Assembly (NCBI RefSeq): GCF_025060755.1
Contig: NZ_JANYUY010000075.1
Coordinates: 1 to 34,506 of the forward strand
DNA: 34,506 bases
Reading direction: 5' to 3'
From: Paenibacillus doosanensis
Lineage (GTDB): Bacteria > Bacillota > Bacilli > Paenibacillales > NBRC-103111
Position 1 is the stretch's first letter, and the number at the start of each line of letters is the position of its first letter. The notes beneath the pieces are model-generated. The model had not been told where the DNA came from. It did no database searches and saw only the letters and a program-made list of their open reading frames with translations. Positions 8,049 to 16,770 of this stretch are shown piece after piece. The translations under genes were made by a program, and so were the position numbers.

Positions 8049-9287
8049 ATGAATTCCGTTTCAAGCCGCACATCCCCGCTCATTCTGCTGATGGCCAATA
8101 TGTTCATTGCCATGCTGGGGATCGGTCTTATTATTCCCGTACTTCCGGAATTTCTTAAGGAGTTCGGAGCAGGAGGCAGCACGGCGGGCTATCTTGTCGC
8201 CGCATTCGGACTAACGCAGTTTCTGTGCTCGCCTATAGCCGGGGAGTGGTCGGATAAATACGGCCGCAAAGTGATGATTGTATCCGGACTTGTATTATTT
8301 ACATTGTCCAACTTTATTTTCGCCGCAGCCTCCGAAGTTTGGATGCTTTACGCCTCCCGTTTGCTCGGAGGGATCGGAGCTGCATCGATGATTCCGTCTA
8401 TCATGGCTTACATTGCCGACGTTACGACGGAAGAGAAGCGGGGCAAGGGCCTCGGGATGCTCGGCGCAGCAATGTCGCTGGGATTCGTTATCGGGCCGGG
8501 CATCGGCGGCTTTCTGGCTGAGCTCGGGCTGCGCACGCCGTTCTATGTATCCGCAGGCGTAGGCGCATTGGCGATGATCACTTCCTTGCTGCTGCTGCCG
8601 GAATCGCTGTCCGAGGAAGCGCGGATGGCCAACCGCGGCAAGGTGGTTCAAAAGGAAAGCTTGCTGAGCCAATTCGCCCAATCGTTCCGTGCGCCGTATT
8701 TTATTTATTTGCTGCTTATTTTTACGCTGACCTTCGGCTTGGCCAATTTCGAGGCGATTTTCCCGCTCTTCGTGGATAAGAAATATTCGTTCACTGCGCG
8801 CGACATTTCGATTTTAATTACGGTCGGAGCTTTGGTCGGCGCCGTGATTCAAGCTGTGGTGATCGACAAGCTGATCCGCCGCTTCGGCGAGAGAACGCTT
8901 ATTAATACGACCTTTTTATTGTCTGCCGTATCGCTGATTTTGATGCTGCTGTCGGGCAATTTTTGGTACATTTTGCTCGTAACGCTGTTCTTCTTCACGC
9001 TGACGTCCATTATGCGCCCGGCGATCAACACGCTGTTGTCCAAAATGGCCGGAGAAGAGCAGGGCTTCGTCGCGGGGATGAACAATGCTTACATGAGCCT
9101 CGGGAATATTTTCGGTCCCGCTCTGGCCGGAATTTTATACGATATTCATCTGGATATTCCGTATATTTTCGGTGCGGTGATCTTGCTGGGCAGCTTTATG
9201 CTGTCGATGTATTTCGGCAGAAAGACTGCAGCCGGTGCGCCAGGAACGAGAGAAGTTCCGTCCGCCGTGCAAAAATCATGGCACTAA
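8049..9287 (+). CDS. MFS multidrug efflux transporter (DHA1, NorA/Bmr/TetA-like)
   Basis: 412 residues with about 12 hydrophobic segments, an integral membrane proton antiporter. Visible MFS hallmarks are motif A between TM2 and TM3 (GEWSDKYGRKVMIVSGLV) and the antiporter motif C in TM5 (LGFVIGPGIGGFLAELG). The opening LLMANMFIAMLGIGLIIPVLPEF is typical of the DHA1 drug exporters. The ATG has GGGAGAG upstream; an overlapping out-of-frame ATG precedes it by 4 bases. Substrate cannot be told from sequence. It is monocistronic, between a palindromic promoter and a strong terminator at 9300-9336. Confidence 0.92.
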   Translation: MNSVSSRTSPLILLMANMFIAMLGIGLIIPVLPEFLKEFGAGGSTAGYLVAAFGLTQFLCSPIAGEWSDKYGRKVMIVSGLVLFTLSNFIFAAASEVWMLYASRLLGGIGAASMIPSIMAYIADVTTEEKRGKGLGMLGAAMSLGFVIGPGIGGFLAELGLRTPFYVSAGVGALAMITSLLLLPESLSEEARMANRGKVVQKESLLSQFAQSFRAPYFIYLLLIFTLTFGLANFEAIFPLFVDKKYSFTARDISILITVGALVGAVIQAVVIDKLIRRFGERTLINTTFLLSAVSLILMLLSGNFWYILLVTLFFFTLTSIMRPAINTLLSKMAGEEQGFVAGMNNAYMSLGNIFGPALAGILYDIHLDIPYIFGAVILLGSFMLSMYFGRKTAAGAPGTREVPSAVQKSWH

Positions 9288-9299
9288 TGAAACTAGCAG

Positions 9300-9336
9300 C
9301 CCTCCTGTCCTTAATAAGGATGACGGAGGGTTTTTT
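9300..9336 (+). terminator. Rho-independent terminator after the MFS gene
   Basis: CCCTCC (9300-9305) pairs with GGAGGG (9325-9330), with an inner GTCC/GGAT stem around TTAATAA, followed by six T residues. Confidence 0.92.
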
Positions 9337-9447
9337 GCTGCTTGGGAAGAGGTCCGTCCGCTTATATAATCAGGCTGGTCGTGTTCTTTTTTTGGCGGGA
9401 CTCGGCGAGGAGCTGCTCGCAGGCTGCCAGGCGATCAAATAAAAGCC

Positions 9448-9476
9448 TTGACACAAAAATAGGTCGGGGCTAAAAT
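9448..9476 (+). promoter_or_regulatory. Sigma-A promoter of the yxe-type operon
   Basis: TTGACA at 9448-9453, a 17-bp spacer and TAAAAT at 9471-9476 match consensus closely. The start would be near 9483, giving an AT-rich leader of about 220 bases before the first gene. The leader holds a small palindrome ACTCA-T-TGAGT at 9664-9674 close to the coding region. In B. subtilis the yxe operon is under sulfur control; no convincing CymR box was recognised here. Confidence 0.75.
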
Positions 9477-9705
9477 GAAAAAACATAGTTTTTTTCACAG
9501 CTTTAAACCGACTAATTCGATATGATTTATAAATTAACTCTTTCAGCAGAGAAAAAGAAGAAAAACAACTGATTCCAGCGCATTTTCGCGATCTGGATGG
9601 GTCGAATTTATATAAAAAATGTCGAAACAGTCAATTTTGAATTGATTTTTCATTCTAATTCCTACTCATTGAGTGAGATTTAATAGTAAGGGAGCACGAT
9701 TATCC

Positions 9706-11028
9706 ATGAGACACGAGAAGAAGCATTTGAAAATCGGCGTTTTCCTGGCGGGGACCGGACATCATGTAGCCTCCTGGCGCCATCCGAAGGCGCAGGCCGA
9801 CGGCAGCATCAATCTGGACTATTTCAAGGAGCTGGCAAAGACGGCGGAGCGGGGCAAGCTCGATATGCTGTTTTTGGCGGACAGCCTGTCCATCACAGCG
9901 GATTCTCACCCGAACGTACTCGCCCGGTTCGAGCCGTTCACCCTGCTTGCTTCGCTCGCGGGAGTGACCAGCAAGATCGGACTCGCGGCGACGGCTTCTA
10001 CCACATACAGCGAACCGTTCCATGTAGCGCGCCAGTTCGCTTCGCTCGATCATATCAGCGGCGGCCGGGCGGCCTGGAACGTCGTGACCTCGTCCATCGA
10101 GCTGACGGCGCTGAACTTCACGAAGGAAGAGCATCTTGAGCACAGCCAGCGCTATAAGCGCGCGGAAGAGTTCGTGGAAGTGGTCAAAGGCTTATGGGAC
10201 TCGTGGGAAGAAGGCGCGTTAATCCGCGATAAAGAAGCCGGCGTCTACTTCGAGCCGGACAAGCTGCACGAGCTGAACCATAAGGGCGAATTTTTCTCGG
10301 TTCGCGGCCCGCTCAATGTGCCGAGACCGCCGCAGGGGCATCCGGTCATCATTCAGGCAGGCTCGTCCGAGCCCGGCCAGCATTTGGCTGCCAGAACGGC
10401 GGAGCTGATCTTTACGACGCAGAACAATTTGAAGGACGCGCAGGCTTTCTATGAGAGCGTGAAGAGCAAGGTCGTCTCTTACGGCCGCGCTCCGGAAGAC
10501 GTCGGCATCATGCCGGGAATTTTCCCGATTTTGGGCGAGACGGAAGAAGAGGCGAAGGCCAAATACCAGGAGCTTCAAGATTTGATCATTCCTTCGGTCG
10601 GCCTGAAAATTTTGTCCGGGTATCTCGGCGGCTTCGACCTGAGCCAATATCCGCTCGACGGTCCTGTGCCCGATCTGGATCAATTGGAGGTCAACGCGGT
10701 CAAGAGCCGCTTCCAGCTGATTAAAGATATGGTGAAGCGTGACAATCTGACGATCCGTCAGCTCTATCAATATATCGCGGGCTCCCGCGGACATCATATT
10801 TTCGTAGGAACGCCTGTCCAGCTCGCCGATAAAATGGAAGAATGGTTTACGCAGGGCGCATGCGACGGCTTCAATCTGATGCCGCCGCTGCTGCCGGAAG
10901 GACTGGAGCTGTTCGTCGACAAGGTGGTTCCGATTTTGCAGGAGAGAGGTTTGTTCCGGACCGAATACGAGGGCAGCACGCTGAGGGATCATCTGGGTCT
11001 GGAGGCGCCTGTCAACCGGTATCAATAA
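9706..11028 (+). CDS. yxeK: FMN-dependent (luciferase-like) monooxygenase, NtaA/SnaA/DszA family, YxeK-type
   Basis: 440 residues, normal for the two-component flavin monooxygenases that use reduced FMN from a separate reductase. Signature segments are GVFLAGTGHHVASWRHP near the N-terminus, DMLFLADS, ARQFASLDHISGGRAAWNVVTSS and HPVIIQAGSSEPGQ. The ATG at 9706 has AAGGGAG upstream. In B. subtilis YxeK starts the breakdown of N-acetyl-S-(2-succino)cysteine by oxidative C-S bond cleavage. The six genes that follow have the same types and order as yxeLMNOPQ, which is the main argument for this role; substrate is inferred from context. Confidence 0.9.
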   Translation: MRHEKKHLKIGVFLAGTGHHVASWRHPKAQADGSINLDYFKELAKTAERGKLDMLFLADSLSITADSHPNVLARFEPFTLLASLAGVTSKIGLAATASTTYSEPFHVARQFASLDHISGGRAAWNVVTSSIELTALNFTKEEHLEHSQRYKRAEEFVEVVKGLWDSWEEGALIRDKEAGVYFEPDKLHELNHKGEFFSVRGPLNVPRPPQGHPVIIQAGSSEPGQHLAARTAELIFTTQNNLKDAQAFYESVKSKVVSYGRAPEDVGIMPGIFPILGETEEEAKAKYQELQDLIIPSVGLKILSGYLGGFDLSQYPLDGPVPDLDQLEVNAVKSRFQLIKDMVKRDNLTIRQLYQYIAGSRGHHIFVGTPVQLADKMEEWFTQGACDGFNLMPPLLPEGLELFVDKVVPILQERGLFRTEYEGSTLRDHLGLEAPVNRYQ

Positions 11029-11088
11029 GTAAGCCGCATTGCTGGATATTCATAGGAAACGGCGGCGACAACGCGAGGTGCATATAAC

Positions 11089-11601
11089 GTGACGCAACAA
11101 TTCAGATTAGCGACCGAAGAGGATGCAGCGGAACTGCTGGATGTATCCTTACGAGCTTACGAGCCGATTCGTCAGCTTGGCATCCATTTTGCGGCGGCAA
11201 CGGCGGATTTGGAGACGGTCAAGAAAAATATTCGCAACAATGCCTGCTACGTGCTCGTAGACGACGGCAAAATCATTGCTACGGTATCCGTTCGGATGCC
11301 GTGGGGACCGCAGCCGGGACCTGCCGGCCTGCCGCATATTTGGTGGTTTGCCGTCGACCCTGCGGTAGGGAAGAAGGGGATCGGCACGACCTTGCTCGAG
11401 TGGGTCGAGCAAACGGTCATCCGCGACACGCTGAAAGCTCCGGGCGTGACGCTCGGCACTGCGGACAAGCATCCGTGGCTGATTGACATGTACGAGCGCA
11501 AAGGGTACGAACGGATCGGCGAGAAAGATTTGGGCAAAGGGCATATTACCGTATTCATGCGTAAAATATTGCGTCCCGACTTGCTGCAAGACAAACAATA
11601 A
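11089..11601 (+). CDS. yxeL: GNAT N-acetyltransferase, YxeL-type
   Basis: 170 residues with a GNAT fold. The acetyl-CoA binding motif is in VDPAVGKKGIGTTLLEWVE, and the C-terminal GTADKHPWLIDMYERKGYERIGE is the usual strand-helix after it. The start is GTG with GAGGTG 8 bases upstream. In the B. subtilis pathway YxeL acetylates the amino group of S-(2-succino)cysteine so that the monooxygenase can act. It is 60 bp downstream of yxeK in the same operon. Confidence 0.85.
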   Translation: MTQQFRLATEEDAAELLDVSLRAYEPIRQLGIHFAAATADLETVKKNIRNNACYVLVDDGKIIATVSVRMPWGPQPGPAGLPHIWWFAVDPAVGKKGIGTTLLEWVEQTVIRDTLKAPGVTLGTADKHPWLIDMYERKGYERIGEKDLGKGHITVFMRKILRPDLLQDKQ

Positions 11602-11628
11602 GAGAACCTAAGGGGAGACAAACGAACG

Positions 11629-12462
11629 ATGAAACATACAGGAAAAGCATGGATTGCGCTGCTGATGATGACGGTACTGCTGGTATTGTCCGCATGCGGC
11701 ACGAAAGGTCAGGAAGCGGCTCCCGCGGCCGGCGGCGGTTCCGCTACCGCGGCTCAGGAGCAGAAGGTGCTGCGCGTCGGCGCAACCGGACAAAGCTATC
11801 CTTATGCATACAAGGAAGACGACAAGCTGCAAGGCTTTGACGTCGAAGTGGTGGAAGCGGTCGCCAAGAAGCTCGGATACAAGGTCGAATGGCAGCTGAC
11901 GGAATTCAGCGGCGTGATGGCGCAGCTGGAGCTCGGCAAGCTGGACACGGTATCGAACCAGGTCGCCATTACTCCGGAACGTAAGGAGAAATACGATTTT
12001 ACGCAAACCTACGCTTACGCGGGCTCGCAAGTCGTCGTTAAGGACACGAACAACGAGATTCATTCCGTTGCCGATCTGAAAGGCAAAACCGTTGCCGTCG
12101 TGCTTGGCTCCAACCATGCGAAAAACCTGGAGAAGCAAGATCCGGACAAGCAAATCAAAATCAAAACCTATGAATCGCAAGAAGGCACGATGAACGATGT
12201 CGCTTATGGCCGCGTCGACGCCTATGTGAACAGCCGCAACGTGCTGCTGGCGCAAATTAAGAAGAACAAGCTGCCGCTCAAGCTGGCCGGCGAGCCGTTC
12301 GTCTACGAAGAAGTCGGCTTCCCGTTCGCCAAAGACGAGAAGCATGCGAAGATCCGCGAAGAGTTTAACAAAGCTCTGGACGAGCTGCGCCAAGACGGCA
12401 CGCTCAAAACATTGTCCGAAAAATATTTTGACGAAGACGTCACAGTGAAAAAAGCAAACTAA
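11629..12462 (+). CDS. yxeM: Amino-acid ABC transporter substrate-binding lipoprotein, YxeM-type
   Basis: 277 residues. A type II signal peptide with lipobox LSAC (cysteine at residue 23) anchors it to the outer face of the membrane, followed by a Gly/Ala-rich linker. The mature part is a cluster-3 polar amino-acid binding protein: GFDVEVVEAVAKKLGYKVEW, a DTVSNQVAITPERKEKYDFT hinge region, and GKTVAVVLGSNHAKNLE. The neighbours indicate a sulfur amino-acid derivative such as S-(2-succino)cysteine or cystine as ligand. Confidence 0.92.
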   Translation: MKHTGKAWIALLMMTVLLVLSACGTKGQEAAPAAGGGSATAAQEQKVLRVGATGQSYPYAYKEDDKLQGFDVEVVEAVAKKLGYKVEWQLTEFSGVMAQLELGKLDTVSNQVAITPERKEKYDFTQTYAYAGSQVVVKDTNNEIHSVADLKGKTVAVVLGSNHAKNLEKQDPDKQIKIKTYESQEGTMNDVAYGRVDAYVNSRNVLLAQIKKNKLPLKLAGEPFVYEEVGFPFAKDEKHAKIREEFNKALDELRQDGTLKTLSEKYFDEDVTVKKAN

Positions 12463-12484
12463 CAGTTAGGCGGTGCGGGGAAAG

Positions 12485-13156
12485 ATGAATTTTGATCTGC
12501 AAGCGATGTTGAGCGCTTTTCCCATATTAATCAAATATATTCCGATCACGATCCTGATGGCCGTCGTTTCGATGATATTCGCCATTGTTATCGGCTACGT
12601 CATCGCCATACTGACCAAGAATAAAACGCCGGTTATATACCAGTTGGCATCGTTGTATTCGTCTTTTTTCCGCGGAACGCCGACTCTGGTTCAGCTCTTT
12701 CTGATCTATTACGGGCTGCCGCAGCTGTTTCCGTCCTTCAGCGCTTTGGATTCGTTGACGGCTGCCATCATCGGCCTCAGCTTGAAAAACTCCGCCTATT
12801 TGGCGGAAATTTTTCGGGCTGCTTTGGCATCGGTGGAAAAAGGCCAGATGGAAGCGTGCCTTTCCGTCGGGATGACGCGGGCGCAGGCGTTTCGCCGCAT
12901 TATTTTGCCGCAAGCGACGCGCAACGCCATTCCCGCTACCGGCAACCAGTTCATCGCTCTGGTGAAAGAAACCTCGCTTGCTTTTACGCTGGGCGTAGCC
13001 GAGCTGTTCGCCGAAGGAAAGATGATCGCTACGGCTTCGCTGAAGTTTTTCGAGACGTATTCGGCGATCGCCATCGTGTACTGGGTGCTGACGATCATTT
13101 ACAGCCTCCTGCAGGAGCTCTTGGAACGGAAAATCAACAAACCTTATACAAGCTAG
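12485..13156 (+). CDS. yxeN: Amino-acid ABC transporter permease, YxeN-type
   Basis: 223 residues, a HisM/GlnP-family inner-membrane permease with about five helices. The EAA loop that contacts the ATPase is EACLSVGMTRAQAFRRIILPQA. FFRGTPTLVQLFLIYYGLPQL is the typical first-loop signature. The ATG at 12485 follows GGGGAAAG; an in-frame start four codons upstream lies within the ribosome site. It is 22 bp after yxeM and 10 bp before yxeO. A single permease implies a homodimer. Confidence 0.93.
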   Translation: MNFDLQAMLSAFPILIKYIPITILMAVVSMIFAIVIGYVIAILTKNKTPVIYQLASLYSSFFRGTPTLVQLFLIYYGLPQLFPSFSALDSLTAAIIGLSLKNSAYLAEIFRAALASVEKGQMEACLSVGMTRAQAFRRIILPQATRNAIPATGNQFIALVKETSLAFTLGVAELFAEGKMIATASLKFFETYSAIAIVYWVLTIIYSLLQELLERKINKPYTS

Positions 13157-13166
13157 GAGGGCTCCG

Positions 13167-13898
13167 ATGATTAAAGTGACGAATTTGCGCAAAAAGTTTA
13201 AAGATCTGGTCGTGCTGGACGGGATCGATATCGAAGTGAAGCGCGGCGAAGTGGTTGCCATTATCGGACCTTCCGGTTCGGGCAAATCGACGCTGCTGCG
13301 CTGCTTGAATCTGTTGGAGACGCCGGACGAAGGCGTGATCCAGATCGGCGAGGCCGCGCTGGACGCCAAGAGCTATTCGCGCAAGGAAGCGCATCTGCTC
13401 CGGCAGCAGACGGCGATGGTATTCCAGAACTATAATTTGTTCAAAAATAAAACGGCCTTGCAAAACATTACCGAATCGCTCATCGTCACCAAGAAGATGA
13501 AACCGGCCGAGGCAGGCAAGATCGGGATGGAGCTGCTGGAGCAGGTCGGATTGACCGCCAAAGCGGACAATTATCCGATTACGCTGTCCGGCGGCCAGCA
13601 GCAGCGCATCGGGATCGCCCGCGCGCTGGCGGTCAATCCGCACGCGATTCTGCTCGACGAGCCGACGTCGGCCCTCGATCCGGAGCTGGTGGCGGAGGTG
13701 CTTCAAGTCATTAAAAGCATCGCCGAACGGCAGACGACGATGATTATCGTTACGCATGAGATGGCGTTCGCCCGCGAGGTGGCGGATCAAGTCATTTTCA
13801 TGGCGGACGGCAACATCGTAGAGCAGGGGACGCCGGAGCAATTGTTCGATCATACGCAAAATCCGCGGACGAAGCGCTTTTTGCAGCAAATAGGATAA
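13167..13898 (+). CDS. yxeO: Amino-acid ABC transporter ATP-binding protein, YxeO-type
   Basis: 243 residues. Walker A is GPSGSGKST, the signature is LSGGQQQRIGIARAL and Walker B is AILLDEPTSALDPE, followed by the switch histidine in IIVTHEM. This is a complete polar amino-acid uptake ATPase of the GlnQ/HisP type. It powers the YxeM-YxeN importer. The ribosome site AGGAGG lies in the end of yxeN. Confidence 0.95.
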   Translation: MIKVTNLRKKFKDLVVLDGIDIEVKRGEVVAIIGPSGSGKSTLLRCLNLLETPDEGVIQIGEAALDAKSYSRKEAHLLRQQTAMVFQNYNLFKNKTALQNITESLIVTKKMKPAEAGKIGMELLEQVGLTAKADNYPITLSGGQQQRIGIARALAVNPHAILLDEPTSALDPELVAEVLQVIKSIAERQTTMIIVTHEMAFAREVADQVIFMADGNIVEQGTPEQLFDHTQNPRTKRFLQQIG

Positions 13899-13905
13899 CG
13901 ACAGG

Positions 13906-13945
13906 CAGAAAGGGACTGGGAGGCTTCTCCTTAGGTCCCTTTCTG
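13906..13945 (+). other. Stable hairpin between yxeO and yxeP
   Basis: CAGAAAGGGAC (13906-13916) pairs perfectly over 11 bp with GTCCCTTTCTG (13935-13945) around an 18-base loop. It is followed by TCTAAGTC rather than a T-run, so it is unlikely to stop transcription fully. A partial terminator or an mRNA stabiliser/processing site separating transporter genes from the hydrolase genes fits best. Confidence 0.5.
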
Positions 13946-13973
13946 TCTAAGTCACAGGGAGGAGCTTCATATC

Positions 13974-15134
13974 ATGGCAATGACCTTTAACGAAAAGCAG
14001 GCCGGGCTGCTGGAGAAGCTGACGAAGATGCGCCGCGAGCTGCATGAGAACCCGGAGCTGTCGATGGAGGAATACGAGACGACGCGGCGCATTCGCGGCT
14101 GGCTGGAGGAAGCGGGAGTGCCGCTCGCGGAGCGGCCGGAGCTTAAGCTTGGCGCAATTGCGGAAATTCGCGGCGCGCATCCGGGGCCGACGATTGCGAT
14201 TCGCGCCGACATCGACGCGCTGCCGATCGTAGAGCAGACCGGACTGCCTTTCGCATCCAAAACTCATGGCAAAATGCATGCCTGCGGCCATGATTTCCAC
14301 ACCGCGGCGATCATCGGAGCGGCGATGCTGCTCAAGGAGCGCCGCGAGGAGCTGCGCGGGACCGTACGCTTTATATTTCAGCCGGCGGAGGAAACGGCGT
14401 CGGGAGCGAAGGAGCTGCTCGCCGCGGGCGCTCTCGAAGGCGTGGAAGCGATCTTCGGGATGCATAACAAGCCGAATCTGCCCGTTGGGACGATTGGCGT
14501 CCGTACGGGACCGCTGATGGCCAGCGTAGATCGCTTCGAGATCGATGTGATCGGGGTCGGCGGCCATGCCGGCATTCCGAATAACAGCATCGATCCTATC
14601 GTTACGGCGAGCCAGATTGTCAGCGGGCTGCAATCCGTCATCAGCCGCAATATCAGCTCGCTGCACAATGCGGTCGTCAGCGTCTGCCGCATTCAGGGAG
14701 GCAGCGCCTGGAACGTCATCCCGGACAAAGTGAGCCTCGAAGGCACAGTCCGGACCTTCCAGGCGGAAGCGCGCGAAGCGATTCCGGGGATGATGAAGCG
14801 CATCGCCGAAGGCATAGCGGCCGGGTACGGAGCGCGGGTCGATTTCCGCTGGTTCCCGTATTTGCCGATGGTCGATAACGACGCCCGGTTTGCCGATGTG
14901 GCCGCGGCAACGGCCATAGGGCTGGGCTATCGCGCGGTGGAAGCCGAGCAGACGCTCGGGGGCGAAGATTTCGCCGTTTATCAGACGAAGATTCCCGGAT
15001 TTTTCGTATGGATGGGAACGAGCGGCACGGAGGAATGGCATCATCCTTCGTTTACGCTGCAGGAGGACGCGCTGGTCGTCGGCGCGCAATATTTCGCCGA
15101 TCTGGCAGTGAACGTATTGGAGAGATGGACATGA
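13974..15134 (+). CDS. yxeP: M20-family amidohydrolase (N-acetyl amino acid deacetylase), YxeP-type
   Basis: 386 residues, the usual length of the IAA-amidohydrolase/SndB/YxeP group. Metal ligands are visible in HACGHDFHTA, in the catalytic EETASGA glutamate segment, in FGMHNKPNLPVG and in the C-terminal LGGEDFAVY. The lid/dimerisation domain occupies about residues 185-295. In the YxeK pathway this enzyme releases cysteine from N-acetylcysteine. The ATG at 13974 has GGGAGGAG upstream. Its stop overlaps the next start (ATGA), so the two are coupled. Confidence 0.92.
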   Translation: MAMTFNEKQAGLLEKLTKMRRELHENPELSMEEYETTRRIRGWLEEAGVPLAERPELKLGAIAEIRGAHPGPTIAIRADIDALPIVEQTGLPFASKTHGKMHACGHDFHTAAIIGAAMLLKERREELRGTVRFIFQPAEETASGAKELLAAGALEGVEAIFGMHNKPNLPVGTIGVRTGPLMASVDRFEIDVIGVGGHAGIPNNSIDPIVTASQIVSGLQSVISRNISSLHNAVVSVCRIQGGSAWNVIPDKVSLEGTVRTFQAEAREAIPGMMKRIAEGIAAGYGARVDFRWFPYLPMVDNDARFADVAAATAIGLGYRAVEAEQTLGGEDFAVYQTKIPGFFVWMGTSGTEEWHHPSFTLQEDALVVGAQYFADLAVNVLERWT

Positions 15135-16489
15135 ATGAATGCGGATTGACTCAAAAGCTGGCCCGGCTTATCGCCGAGTCCCGGCCGGAGCGGAACAAGG
15201 AAGCGATGCAGGCCGCAAGAATGGGGCTGACCGATTACTTCGCTTCCGCGTTCGCCGCGCGGGACGACGAGGGCATCGCGCGGCTCTGGAGCGTGGCCGA
15301 GGCCGAGGGCGGCCGCGAGGACGTTCCCGTCGTCGGGCAGGGGCGCAAGAGCAGCTTCCGCCAAGCGGCGCTGCTCAACGGCTACATCGGCCATGCCCTC
15401 GACTACGACGACGTGCATTCGGATGTCCGCGGCCATCCGAGCACGGTCATCCTGCCGGCGCTGCTGTCGGCGGCGGCCGCGGGCGGCGTAAGCGGCGAGA
15501 GACTGCTCGCCGCCTATGTCATCGGCGTCGAGACGATGGCCCGCTTCGGCCGGGCGATCGGCGCGGAGCATTATTTGCGCGGCTGGCATAATACCGCCAC
15601 GCTCGGAGGCATTGCCGCCGCCGCGGCTGCAGGCTACCTGCTCGGCTTCACGGAGGAGCGGCTGCAGAAGGCGATCGGCTTCGCCGCGACGCAGGCGGGC
15701 GGGCTGCGCAACCAGTTCGGCACCGAGACGAAGCCGCTCCATGCGGGCATGGCGGCGCAGGCGGCGCTGCTGGCGGTGAAGCTGACGGAAGCGGGCTTCG
15801 GCGGCACGCTTCAGGCTTTGGACGGGACGGCGGGCTTCTTCGGCGTCTACGGCGATTTGGCCGCGGCCGAAGCGAATCTGCTGGACGGCTGGGGCGAGTC
15901 TTGGCGGATCGTGAACCCGGGACTGTGGTTCAAGATTTATCCGTTCTGCTCGGCGGCCCACCACGCCGCCGACGCCGCTGTGCTGCTGCGGCAAAAGCAC
16001 CCGCTGGCGGCGGACGATATCGGCCGGGTCGATATCGTCATCCCGACCGGCGGGGACGCCGCGCTGATCGAGCGGCAGCCGCGCACCGGCGAGCAGGGGC
16101 GCTTCAGCGTGGAGTACGTCGCCGCGCTTGCGCTACTGGGCGAGCCGCTGTCGGTGGACAGCTTCGCGAGCAAGCCGATCGCGCCGCATCTGCTCGAGCT
16201 GCTGCCCCGCATCCGCAGGGTGTACGACGATAGCATCGAGCCGGCTCCGCACGCGGTGCCGAAAGGGCGCTATACGATCGTCGAAGTGACCGCCCGGGAC
16301 GGGCGCAGCTTCCGCGAGCGGATCGACTGCCCTCGCGGCGCGCCGGGCAATGCGCTGACGCCGGAGGATCTCCGGCATAAGCTGGAGGGCGCCCTGGCGG
16401 CCGAGCCGGCCCGCGCCGCGGCGCTGCTAGATACGATCGCGCGGCTGCAATCCGCAGCCGATGTGGAGCGTTTGCTGGAACTGTTGTAA
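15131..16489 (+). CDS. yxeQ: MmgE/PrpD-family protein, YxeQ-type
   Basis: 452 residues matching the MmgE/PrpD fold of 2-methylcitrate dehydratase, cis-aconitate decarboxylase and relatives. Typical segments are LLNGYIGHALDYDDVHSDVRGHPSTVILPALL near the N-terminus, GWHNTATLGGIAAAAAAGYLLG, and LWFKIYPFCSAAHHAADAA. The start at 15131 overlaps the yxeP stop and has GGAGAG 7 bases upstream; the ATG at 15125 is too close to that site. In B. subtilis yxeQ sits at the same place in the operon; to my knowledge its exact reaction is not settled. GC content is clearly higher than in the ABC genes. Confidence 0.9.
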   Translation: MNECGLTQKLARLIAESRPERNKEAMQAARMGLTDYFASAFAARDDEGIARLWSVAEAEGGREDVPVVGQGRKSSFRQAALLNGYIGHALDYDDVHSDVRGHPSTVILPALLSAAAAGGVSGERLLAAYVIGVETMARFGRAIGAEHYLRGWHNTATLGGIAAAAAAGYLLGFTEERLQKAIGFAATQAGGLRNQFGTETKPLHAGMAAQAALLAVKLTEAGFGGTLQALDGTAGFFGVYGDLAAAEANLLDGWGESWRIVNPGLWFKIYPFCSAAHHAADAAVLLRQKHPLAADDIGRVDIVIPTGGDAALIERQPRTGEQGRFSVEYVAALALLGEPLSVDSFASKPIAPHLLELLPRIRRVYDDSIEPAPHAVPKGRYTIVEVTARDGRSFRERIDCPRGAPGNALTPEDLRHKLEGALAAEPARAAALLDTIARLQSAADVERLLELL

Positions 16490-16503
16490 CGGACGAGTAG
16501 GGA

Positions 16504-16537
16504 AGGCCGCCAGGGCTTATAGCTTGGCGGCCTTTTT
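16504..16537 (+). terminator. Rho-independent terminator of the yxe-type operon
   Basis: AGGCCGCCA (16504-16512) pairs with TGGCGGCCT (16525-16533), followed by five T residues. It ends the seven-gene operon. Confidence 0.92.
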
Positions 16538-16539
16538 CG

Positions 16540-16770
16540 GCGGCATGGAATATATAAATATCCGCAGGATCTCGCCAAGTATCTGAATGTTCTTCGTTTG
16601 GAGCCAATTCACGCTTTGCGGGGTTGGTCATCCTTGCAACGTTATTCTATTGGGGGACACGCCGCAGCATCGAAGTCAGGGGGTTCCTCTTTACGGGCTG
16701 CTCTGTAGGCCGGCGGTACAGTCTATGGCGCAGGAGGGTGGGCTTCTCACCGGCTTTTTATGCGCTGTGA
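16540..16770 (+). other. Intergenic segment with local structure, function unknown
   Basis: No gene is supported between the terminator and the palindromic repeat. The segment has several short G-runs and small inverted repeats, including a GCGCA..TGCGC pairing around 16733-16765 and GCCGG..CCGGC near 16710-16755 followed by TTTTT. A small structured RNA with its own terminator is conceivable, but no known RNA family could be matched. Confidence 0.2.

Noticed and set aside
9640-9690. CymR box before the yxe-type operon
   Set aside because: AATTCCTAC matches half of the motif only; the second half does not fit.
16560-16760. Possible 6S RNA
   Set aside because: A loose resemblance was considered, but the closed bubble between two long arms could not be folded by eye, so it is left as an unexplained segment.
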